A stretch of 64,000 bases of DNA from assembly GCF_001661265.1 (NCBI RefSeq), contig NW_017567022.1, positions 62,001 through 126,000 on the forward strand, read 5' to 3'. This DNA is from Saitoella complicata NRRL Y-17804 (Eukaryota; Ascomycota; Saitoellomycetes; Saitoellales; Saitoellaceae). Below the pieces are notes generated by a model. That model worked only from the letters and a program-made list of their open reading frames with translations. It was not told where the DNA came from and ran no database searches. Made by a program: the position numbers and the translations under genes. Positions 46,739 through 55,284 of this stretch are shown piece after piece. Within the stretch, counting starts at the first letter, position 1. Each line of letters begins with the position of its first letter.

Positions 46739-48069
46739 ATGGCAATGGGCGATGCCGCGACAAGAACGAAGAGTAAATCCTCACCGGAACGACGACCGTG
46801 CGGAGGTCGCGAGGACAGCTCAAGCTACGCAGAGGAAGATGAAGCGCCAAGAGGAGTGGTGGGACGTGTCATGCATTTCCTCGTCAACAACCAAATCACA
46901 GTCCCAGCCAATATTCTCTGGTTCCTTATAACCCTCCACCTTGCCCTGCCAGCACTCCGCGAATACACAACGTCATTCATCTTCATCTCATACCCGCCCG
47001 GCACTCGAGAAGGGGATGAGAGTGGGAGCTATGGAAAGGGAAGGTTGGATCTGTGTTACGTGTTTACGTGGGTGATGGTGTTTACGGGGTTGAGAGGGGT
47101 GTTGATGAAGTATGTATTTGTGCCCGGGGCGAGGGTGGGTGGGGTTAGGGGGGTTAAGGCGCAGACGAGGTTTGGAGAGCAGGCGTGGACATTCATGTAT
47201 TATGCTGTTGCGTGGAGTGTTGGATTCGTATGTCTCTCTTCCCTCTCACTCAACTGCTTTTTTGGAGCGTGATAGAGGGTTGTTGGTGTGAACAATTGCT
47301 AATTGGGGAAACACAGCGACTTGTTTACGACTCCGACTACCTAACCTCCCTCCACGCCATGTGGGCACCCTACCCGAACCCACTGCCAGCAGAGCTCAAG
47401 CGCTACTACCTCCTCCAACTCGCATTCTGGATCCACCAACTCATCGTCCTCCACCTCGAACGCGCCCGTCGCGACCACTACGCCATGCTCCTCCACCACC
47501 TCATCACCCTCGCCCTCATGTCCTGCTCTTACACAGTCGACGTCACCCGCGTTGGAAACATGATCCTCGTCACCATGGATTTCGCCGACATCCTCCTCCC
47601 CGCCGCCAAAATGATGAAATACCTCAACTGGTCCAAATCCTGCGACCTTTTGTTCGTGTGTTTCCTGTTGGCGTGGTTCGTGACTCGGCATATCTTGTTT
47701 CCGACGATTGTTTGGTCGGCGGCGGTGCAGGCGCCGCAGATTATGGATCCGGTGTGGGATACGGAGAAGGGTGTCTATTGGATGCATGAGTGGTTTGTTG
47801 GGTTTGTCGGGTTGCTGGGGGTGTTGCAGGTGATTATTTGTTGGTGGTTTTGGTTGATTTTGAAGGTTGCCTACAAGGTGGTCAGGGGCGAGGGTGCGGA
47901 GGATAACAGATCTGATTCTGAAGATGAAGGGCAAGACAACGACGAGGAGGAGGATGAAAAGATCAATGGCAAGGCGAACGGAAGCGCCAAGTCAAACGGG
48001 GTGGAGAAAGATGTTCAGCCAGCACGGAAAAGATCAAAGAGGCGGAAAGGTGGAGATACCCAGGAGTGA
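46739..48069 (+). CDS. lag1: Ceramide synthase (Lag1/Lac1 family)
   Basis: Exons 46739-47227 and 47317-48069 join in phase across an 89-base intron (GTATGT..ACACAG), giving 413 residues. A hydrophilic N-terminus is followed by a multi-span TLC domain. The Lag1 motif is clear: HYAMLLHHLITLALMSCSYT, then VGNMILVTMDFADILLPAAKM, with the essential His pair and the Asp residues in place. The enzyme joins a fatty acyl-CoA to a sphingoid base in the ER. The C-terminus is acidic (SDSEDEGQDNDEEEDE) and then Lys/Arg-rich (RKRSKRRKGG), as in many fungal homologues. Lag1 and Lac1 types (chain-length preference) cannot be told apart. Confidence 0.92.
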
Positions 48070-49123
48070 TGATTGAGAGCAAGGCTTTTAAGAGTACACT
48101 GTGTGTACACGTGTTGATCTTTCCTGGGTTAGGTACTTTCTGCATAGAGTTTTGAGGTTGTGAGGGCGTCGAGCGCTCTGTTTTGGGGGTTGATAAAATG
48201 GGATAGGAGGAATGGCATGAGTATACCCTGCACTACAAGTCGTGCTCTTGATTTTCTTACTGCTTTCTCGTGCGCTCCATCCATACCGTCGGCGTCGCTT
48301 TGAGTGGGCGTTATTCGCTTGATAGTCACTCTGCTGCTGTACGGACGGACCAGAAAGATCCTACGACCCCCTGAGGATCCTCTCAACGTGGATTTTGGTC
48401 AACCACGGTCCGCCCAGGGTTACACATCGAACCCTATCTGCTGTCTGTTTCATTTTGTGATCCTACCCATGAGCAGAGACGCGACATACCCAGCTTGCAA
48501 GCTTGAACTTTCCTCACTCATCTGTCCTCTAAATCTCACGGGCCCTAGGGTTGGGGACATGGAGACAACGCCTAAGACTTGCAATGGCAACAGTATCTTG
48601 GACGACGAGGTATAGATAATAATTGCAATCATATCATTCAGAACAAAAGTATCGAGCATCGCATATCAAAGGTATAAAAGGTATATCCCCCATCCCCTCC
48701 CCTCCTCATTCCTCCTCATCGATATCCCATCGTCCACACCGCAAAGTTCAGAAAACAAACAGACCAGCTAATAACAAAGAACAATATAGAGACGCTCGTA
48801 TAGTACGACGGCCAATGAAGTAGACCGCAGACCCATGCCATGCAAATTAGGAATCTCCACCGAAAAAGATCCCGAGAATAAATAACGCCGTAAACACCAA
48901 TTTCTCATTCCCTTAATCGCAGATCGCCAAGAAGCATCGACAGCACATCACAAACATCGTTTGCATGCTGAAGAAGTCCCAGCATAGATACGCTCATACC
49001 GACCCTCCGGAATAGATAAAACATCGCTCGGTATGACTTGTGTGGGCATTCATCCCCTTTTCCCGCTCACTCAATAAAAACATCCCCACAAGCAGTAACA
49101 AAAAAAATGGCCGAGAAGTGAAA
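48070..49123. other. Intergenic, convergent 3' regions
   Basis: No gene seen. A-rich 3' sequence (AACAAAAAAAATGG) near 49,100 belongs to the Ser-rich gene on the minus strand. Confidence 0.45.
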
Positions 49124-49708
49124 TCAGTAGATGATCTTTTCGTAGGTGTTGAAGCGGACCATAGACGGTCTTGACAACTTCCCGTTCACCGCGGCCATGT
49201 TTACACCCTTTCTCGCATCAACAGAGGAGGTAGATGGGGTACGACGCACAGTCGTAGCCACAGGCATGACGGATGAAGGCGCAAGAGGAAGAGCCCGAAG
49301 AGTGGGGGTATGTGTCGGCGACGCAACCCTCTTAACGGCAATCCCCTCCAACTCGAGATCAAGGAAATCGAACTCCTCACACTCCTCGGCGATCGGCATC
49401 GAGCAGGCGAAGGTAGTCGGGGCGAGGTTGTTCTCGGCAAAGTAGAAGGAGGAGAAGTAATCGCTCATTGGTGAGGTCGCGGGACATTGTCGCTCCATGG
49501 GTGTGCACATCCCTGCGCCTGCTCCCACAGTCGCCAAGTTGTTTCCAGCCTCGAGGGAGAATGAGGAGGAGCGCGAAGACGCCAGAGAAAGGGATGGAGT
49601 CGAGGGGTAGGAGTCGATGCCGTTGTTGATTTGAGATGTTTCGCGGGCCATTGGTGAAGACATGGATGGTGCGGCGAGGTATGCGGAAAGGTTCATTGGG
49701 TGTGACAT
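49124..49708 (-). CDS. Small Ser/Met/Pro-rich protein, unknown
   Basis: 194 residues from MSHPMNLSAY; the frame is open further upstream but has no ATG. The sequence is mostly disordered: repeated Ser-Met and Ser-Pro pairs, TPSLSLASSRSSSFSLEAG, TPMERQCP, and YFSSFYFAENN. One acidic-hydrophobic segment (EECEEFDFLDLELEGI) looks like an activation or docking motif. The C-terminus is basic and hydrophobic. A 2.9-kb gene-free upstream region suggests complex regulation, as is common for transcription factors or stress genes, but no DNA-binding domain is seen. Confidence 0.55.
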   Translation of the reverse strand: MSHPMNLSAYLAAPSMSSPMARETSQINNGIDSYPSTPSLSLASSRSSSFSLEAGNNLATVGAGAGMCTPMERQCPATSPMSDYFSSFYFAENNLAPTTFACSMPIAEECEEFDFLDLELEGIAVKRVASPTHTPTLRALPLAPSSVMPVATTVRRTPSTSSVDARKGVNMAAVNGKLSRPSMVRFNTYEKIIY

Positions 49709-50341
49709 CGTTGTTGAGTCGATGTTTACTAAAGGCGACAGATAGATACCGTCCAAAGGTTGGCGAAGAAGAGTTGATGAGAGATGATATCAACGCCGTT
49801 CAATATCAATCACAGTAATCGTTGTACACAGGGTCCACAAGTCCACGAGTCGTAAGCCGGGTCGTATGCGTAAGACGTAGGGCGTATATGCGTACGGTAT
49901 CGGGTCGCAAGTAAATTCTCGATGCTCAATGTGGTGATAATTTACCGACAGAACTTGACAGCCTTGACAGCTGCAGGGAAGGCCGTTGCGAACAATAATG
50001 AAGTGTCGAAACAAGTTACCCCTTTTGCGATGGGTAATGTGTTTGCAAAGTCGTTGAGTAGGCCCGACAAACGTGAAGTACACCTGTTGCAGTGATTTGA
50101 ATAGTTTATCGTCCCTTTGTGCGCGAGCGTCGTCGACAACCTCGATCGATGGGGAGCAGGGCGGCGGTGGTACTTATACTTGACCTCCACCTCACAGTTC
50201 CGGGGCCGCCACGACTGTTTCAACCTTCAGCTAAATGGATAACCCGGGGGCGCCAATTGGGCTTCAATTTCCAGAACGTCACTCTGTGCGTTGTTTTGGA
50301 TATATGGCGGCGTCGACGCTTTCCATTTACATTTGGTGGTG

Positions 50342-50356
50342 GTGTGTGTGTGTGTG
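50342..50356. repeat. (GT)n microsatellite
   Basis: About seven GT units, next to a TGGTGGTGG run. Confidence 0.7.
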
Positions 50357-51717
50357 GAGTAAGTAACAGTGGGAGATTGAATCAGGGAGCCGGATGGCCA
50401 TGGCCCGCCCACGCACGGGTGTGGGTATTTCCGTTGGCTCTCGTGTTCTGAGATGGAATGAAAAACTGTCCATGGAATGTCTTTGTCTCGTTCGATATAC
50501 CTCGCCAGAACCCACCCTCACCACACCCCGTATCGAACGCATCCACGGCCAACCGGAACTTTCTCCCTCGAACAACTCACACATACATGAATTCTCAAAT
50601 AGAACCCCCAAAATGAACCCGCACACCACGTCTCATGCTCATCATACTCAGGGTACGCTCTCGAACCTCTCAGGAGGCAATCAACCGGCATAATCCGCAA
50701 AAGACGATCCCATACGAGTTCTCGATAAGGGTGATCAAGGTTTCGGGGCATACCACGAATGGGTAGGGGTCCTGAGTGAGTGGGAGTGGGGAGCGAGGGA
50801 GAGGCATGTGCGTAGGCTTGGCCCGTGGCCAGATCGGCGAGTAATCGGGGGAGCCGCGGGTTGGTTTGCCTCGGCTGTTCTGTGTGTTATATACGGTGGA
50901 GATGTTGAGAGTGAGCCTTTACGACAGCGATTGCTACCTGAGTATGTCTGCACGGTCCATCCCGCCACGCCGGACCCACCTCCCATCTACGGCCATCTGC
51001 TTCACCTCCACCATATACCTCTCACCACTTCTAATAACATACCTAGTACTTCCGCATCCTGTCTCGAGCTCACCAAGGTTATCGTCGCGGCCGCAGCCTC
51101 GTCGTGGCATAAATTAAGGTTTGAACACGGACCATGGCGAAAGGATCGACATCCGCCTCAGCAGGGAACGGGCCGTTTTGGGTTGCTCCGCAGTGCAGGG
51201 TCCTATGACGGGTGCGGGGTAGATTACGACGACGCTGGAGCGGCTTGGCAGCTCGAGCTGTCAGAGTAGTTTGTGTGGGGAAGAGTGCTGGCTGGTGTAA
51301 AAGAAGGTGAAGAACAATGGGGTTGGACTTGCCTTGCATTTCCCGGGGGATGGAAGACGGGAGTGTTGAGTCTGAATATCGCGGATGTTTGCGGAGGAGC
51401 TGTCAGCTGGCCATAGCCCGAGGAGTACGTAATCCGATCCTGACGGCTGTGATCAACCTTGTATCTAGATATCGAGACTCCCCCCCTCCCATGCGAGGCC
51501 ACGCAATCCCGATTACTCATCGTACCACTTGCCACGCCCTACAATCACTCCAGTCCTCACTCTTTCAATCGTTGAACCACGCGAGCCTACCCGTAAGTTT
51601 TTGGTTTTGGGTGGTGAGTGCGGAGTTACAGTAGGCGACGGCTGTTTCCCGCGGTCCCAGCGCGCGCGCGTTCTATCACGCTCCTCTCCCCCATCAGAAG
51701 CTTAGCCCACCCTCGAG

Positions 51718-51730
51718 CCCCCCCCCCCCC
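51718..51730. repeat. Poly-C run
   Basis: Thirteen C in a row, then ACACACC. A length error in assembly is possible here. Confidence 0.7.
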
Positions 51731-52039
51731 ACACACCTGGCCCAGGGACCCCTCCCCGTCCGCGTCATCCGCAGGTATCGGATAGGGCTGTTTCTTCTGT
51801 TGACTGATGCACGATATCGATATCCATATCGATTCGTGAGCTCGAGTGTGCTGTGTCTATCAAACACCGTTTGACACCGTCATGAGACCAGTACCAATAT
51901 CACGCTCGACAAACAAAGAGGGCTATGGATAGGAAGTCACGGACTACTGTCGCAGATTACTACACGTACTTGACCCTCGTTCTCGAGTTAATGATATCAA
52001 CCGCAAACGCCGGATATCACGGAGCTTCCCACACTCCCA

Positions 52040-52480
52040 ATTCCCAAATTCCGCATTTGTGTAACGTACCTCCCGGCCCGCTCCGTCTCTTCCGCTCTCT
52101 TTGCTTCTGGATATAGCGGAACGTCATCCCCTCGAGCCTCTCCACAGGAAGAACTAAGGTCCGTCCTGTGTATTCTCTTCTTGGCGTTTCCTACCAAGCT
52201 TTTGTCTCGAACTGGAATTGGAGACGCGGAAGCATGATCTCGGCGCAGACCTTCCCAAAATTCCGCATTTTTGTAACCTCCATATGCATTCTCAAACACC
52301 CGCAGCCGCGGCACGCCCCATCTCTTTCTCTCAGCGCTGTCGAGCTTCTTGAGCGTTGACGTTGATCCCGCTTACACTCTGGACATAGCGGACCGCGGGA
52401 AGAACCCAAGTCCGCACGGCTGCAGCTGACTGGTTCTTGGCACGAGATCGAAGCTTCGGAAGCACCATGTTCATGTTCCG
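52040..52480. repeat. Diverged tandem duplication, period about 210-270
   Basis: Two blocks share, in order, AAATTCCGCATTT(G/T)TGTAAC (52,046 and 52,257), CTGGA(T/C)ATAGCGGA (about 52,107 and 52,378), GGAAGAAC..AGTCCG-like sequence (about 52,147 and 52,397), and CGGAAGCA (about 52,225 and 52,456). Indels separate the copies. Confidence 0.5.
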
Positions 52481-52672
52481 GCTTTCGAGACGCCAACATG
52501 CACGCGGTGAGGGCTGCGGCCATTTTCCCACGACCCCAGGGCCTATCTGTGACGATACCCAATAGATGGAGTGGAAAAGGTAGTATTACCTAGATGAGGG
52601 GGTAGTTCCCTTATATGCTAGCTAGTCAGGGATAGGGGTAAGCTCTGCATGTGGCTATGTCTTCCCTAACAC

Positions 52673-52702
52673 TACTGCTGTGTGCAAAATCCTTGACGCG
52701 CA
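52673..52702 (+). repeat. Left terminal inverted repeat
   Basis: TA then CTGCTGTGTGCAAAATCC and TTGACGCGCAT; pairs with 55,208-55,239. Confidence 0.8.
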
Positions 52703-52793
52703 TTTTCGTACATGCGCGAGACCCCTGTAACGGTAACATAAAACACCTCCAAACAGCTCGAAAAAGGGTCTAGGAAACTCAGTAAGGGTCGAA

Positions 52794-53292
52794 ATGCTTG
52801 GGAAGATATGTGCCGATGTCGACCGCGACAAGGTAATCAACCAATATGCTTCTGCGAAGGATGTCTACGAAATAGCGACCGACATTGAGAGGTCTCCTCG
52901 CACGGTTTACCGAATTGTGATTCGAGGAGACAGGGCTTACTGAGCGTAAGGGCAACTCAACCTGCGGGCGCAAATCGGCTGTTGACGAGTTTCTGGGCTC
53001 GGTAAGTAGACTATTACTGCTCATGGGTACCACCAAGGGCATGACTAAATGACCGCAGCAAATCAAGTACTTGTACGACAAAAACCCTACCCTGTATCAA
53101 GACGACTGTGCTGAGTTCCTCAATGATCAATTCGCTACATCTCTATCGCGCTACCATGTCACCCGCTACCTGCAAAAGATTGGATATACCCGTAAGGTTT
53201 TGACCTTACGGGCAGCCCAGCGCAACCCTATCTTACGCGCAAACCATGCCATTGAAATGGCTGACTATATATATACTGTGGTTATGCGCTGA
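52794..53292 (+). pseudogene. Tc1/mariner-like transposase remnant
   Basis: The N-terminal DNA-binding half is readable. An HTH block (DRDKVINQYASAKDVYEIATDIERSPRTVYRIV in two parts) is followed after a frame change at about 52,917-52,921 by FEETGLTERKGNSTCGRKSA. A 57-base intron (53,002-53,058, GTAAGT..ATGACTAAATGACCGCAG) leads on to YDKNPTLYQDDCAEFL and SRYHVTRYLQKIGYTRK. These patterns are typical of Tc1-family transposases in fungi. The frame stops at 53,292, and I cannot find the catalytic DDE core, so the gene is dead. Presence of an intron in the transposase is unusual but known for fungal DNA transposons. Confidence 0.7.
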
Positions 53293-53527
53293 CCGGCATG
53301 GATTTGCGCCAATATGTTGATAACAACCGTGAAATGGCCGCTCGAGCGGCTGAGCGGGTGTAGCTATCATTCATTAGTCCTTCTCAGTATTTTCATGAAT
53401 CAAAGGAACATTTCGTTCATTATTTACGTACTTGCCGTTCTCACGGGTCCTTTCCCTAACAAAATGGCCGGGAACTGCCCCACCTACGTAGCATGCGAGT
53501 GTAGCTCACTAGATTACGCTCCTCTGA

Positions 53528-53617
53528 GACAAGAATTATGCATGCTAAGGCAGGGCATGATGTTTTGTCAAGGATTGTGCACGCTCAATACCTGCCTTAG
53601 CGTGCATAATTCTTGAC
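53528..53617. repeat. Internal inverted-repeat knot
   Basis: The 27 bases at 53,528-53,554 and 53,591-53,617 are inverted copies (25 of 27 match; CCTGCCTTAGC then (A/G)TGCATAATTCTTG). Between them, 53,567-53,590 is a third end-like sequence (GTCAAGGATTGTGCACGCTCAATA). All three resemble the outer ends (..GTGCAAAATTCTTGAC..), so at least two element ends meet here. Confidence 0.7.
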
Positions 53618-53699
53618 AACGTCGTTTCGTGCGCGAGTACAGGTTTGCAAAAGAATCAAGCATTGTGGATTGAAAAGCAGTACAGTACCACAGAGATAA

Positions 53700-55145
53700 C
53701 TATAAATCAAAGCTTTCGTCAAACTCCTGGCTTTCGTAAACCTCGAAGGGTGTCTCCTTGAGGCCTAGGGGACCCCTAGGCTTCGATTGCTGCTCCCGCT
53801 GGATACCTTTCCAAACCGGCCACCATTTGCGCATAATCCTCACCCATCCATGCTTCACAGGCGGTAGGCCATTCGGATCGATGTTCTTGAGATCGTCTAG
53901 CACTACTCCATTGTCGATAATTGCATCTCGAACCGTCTGGCAATCAAAGTCGATGTATTCCGGAACTTTGGTCTTGACATAGGCTAGAAACCCGTCCAAA
54001 TCATCAGCAGCCGGCCCTTGAAGAGGGCTCGAACCCCTGAGTATTTGCGGGTCAATGGTCGTGGTTGTTGGGGTTGGGGTCGGAGTAGGCTGACTCGAGG
54101 GAGGTAGCAGCAGTAGATCGAATCGAGGCGCAGTCACTGGTGTAAGTAGTTGAGGCATACCGAACGAAGAGTGCCTGCTTTCAGGTGTTTCCGATTGATC
54201 TGTCTCCTTGAATGGTATGAGCAACCCAGCGAAAAGGGGATCATGGATGGGTGGTTCCTCAACGGTAACCCCATGTTCTTTCGCGACCAAGTACTTAGAC
54301 CATAGATTGAGGAGATCATTGGTAATGTATCGATGTTGGTGAGAAAAAGGATGAACATAGCAGTACTGCTGGTGGTGCTTGGCGCATTTGTGCTTAGCCT
54401 GTAGGGTCTGAACAGCAAGGATCCTTTTGTAGTGTTGAGGATCATTCGCAAGTTCATTCGAAATGCCCTGGAGAGCAGTGTTGGTAGCACTGTGCCTAGG
54501 TCGAGGGATGAGAGGCTTTCGGGCCCTGGACTGAGTCTGAGAGGGGTGCAACGGGGTTTGCTGGTCGAACTCGAATTTAGAAGCAGCCCTTGTAGGGTCG
54601 TAGTGTGTTTCGATTAGGATAAAAGCTGGCCATTCGACCTTGGGTGTGTTGCGCTCAGTGTGGACGGCATCAATGAAGCCTTCCCAGTCGTCCTCCGTTC
54701 GTAGTCTACACCATGCTGCATCCCGGCTCCTTCCACGGCAGACTTTCCAGCTGATATTGGGCTTCAGGGAGTATTTGTTGACGCCTTCGACGACCATATG
54801 ATCATGACGGAGCTCCTCGAGGGCGACATCGATCAAAAGCTGCTCTTGGTCGGCCCAAGACTTGACTGGATTGACCGTCCAGGGTGCTTGAGGATACCTG
54901 TGGTTCTTTTGCCTAGTGACGAGAACGAAGACCTGGAAGTCGTCGAATCTGCTGATAGTATCAACCGGTGCGTCTTCGTCTTCGAGTTCCTTGACTGTCT
55001 TAGGCCGTTTTTCCCTCCGGACTGTATTTGTAGGTGGTGGTGAGTCTGCATCTTCGAGGGGTCGGGAGGGCAGTTTGGGGGTACGAGTCGATGCCCTGCG
55101 CTTATACGAAGCCTTAGCAGCTCCTTTCAGCTTCCTAGGAGGCAT
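53700..55145 (-). CDS. Transposon-borne cargo protein, unknown
   Basis: 481 residues from MPPRKLKG (55145). The frame is also open upstream, but that part reads through the terminal repeat. A basic N-terminus (KLKGAAKASYKRRASTRTPK) is followed by an ordered block (FDDFQVFVLVTRQKNHRYP; WADQEQLLIDVALEELRHD). A Cys/His cluster, C-x2-HH-x3-C and then His residues (about 254-271), suggests metal binding. A Pro/Thr linker (TPTPTPTTTT) leads to a helical C-terminal domain at about 383-452 (LDGFLAYVKTKVPEYIDFD; W-x-R-x2-RKWWPVWKG). From memory, basidiomycete genomes hold many repeat-linked proteins with a similar Cys/His then Leu/Trp pattern; I could not check this. The frame is intact, which argues for recent use. 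Confidence 0.65.
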   Translation of the reverse strand: MPPRKLKGAAKASYKRRASTRTPKLPSRPLEDADSPPPTNTVRREKRPKTVKELEDEDAPVDTISRFDDFQVFVLVTRQKNHRYPQAPWTVNPVKSWADQEQLLIDVALEELRHDHMVVEGVNKYSLKPNISWKVCRGRSRDAAWCRLRTEDDWEGFIDAVHTERNTPKVEWPAFILIETHYDPTRAASKFEFDQQTPLHPSQTQSRARKPLIPRPRHSATNTALQGISNELANDPQHYKRILAVQTLQAKHKCAKHHQQYCYVHPFSHQHRYITNDLLNLWSKYLVAKEHGVTVEEPPIHDPLFAGLLIPFKETDQSETPESRHSSFGMPQLLTPVTAPRFDLLLLPPSSQPTPTPTPTTTTIDPQILRGSSPLQGPAADDLDGFLAYVKTKVPEYIDFDCQTVRDAIIDNGVVLDDLKNIDPNGLPPVKHGWVRIMRKWWPVWKGIQREQQSKPRGPLGLKETPFEVYESQEFDESFDL

Positions 55146-55207
55146 TTTCAAGGTTTGGCGGCGTGTTTGGTGGATTGGTCGCGTCCTGCACGAACATGCG
55201 GTAAAAT

Positions 55208-55239
55208 GATGCGCGTCAAGAATTTTGCACACAGCAGTA
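55208..55239 (-). repeat. Right terminal inverted repeat
   Basis: ATGCGCGTCAAGAATT then TTGCACACAGCAG and the TA target site. It is nearly perfectly paired with the left end. Confidence 0.8.
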
Positions 55240-55284
55240 TCTGCACCCCGCACTCATCTCCTGCCACGTATAACCAACCACACA

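Larger units (their letters stand above)
49709..52672. other. Long gene-free region upstream of the Ser-rich gene
   Basis: No gene seen over nearly 3 kb. It holds a cluster of CGTA/GCGTA words at about 49,865-49,905, a (GT)n run at 50,342-50,356, a (CG)5 run at 51,661-51,670, a 13-base C run at 51,718-51,730, and a diverged tandem duplication at 52,040-52,480. Confidence 0.5.
52673..55239. mobile_element. TA-flanked Tc1/mariner-type element with cargo gene
   Basis: The outer ends are TA + CTGCTGTGTGCAAAAT(C/T)CTTGACGCGCAT on the left (52,673-52,702) and its reverse complement on the right (55,208-55,239). They are flanked by TA on both sides, the target site of the Tc1/mariner superfamily. 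The two repeats match at almost every base over about 28 bases. Inside are a decayed Tc1-like transposase on the left third and an intact 481-codon gene on the right. Between them lie further inverted-repeat copies, so the unit is composite or nested. It lacks a full DDE transposase and would need help to move. Confidence 0.8.

Noticed and set aside
55225-55284. Upstream start for Tudor-SN at 55225
   Set aside because: The extra 20 residues are coded by the transposon end and its flank, so they cannot be ancestral.
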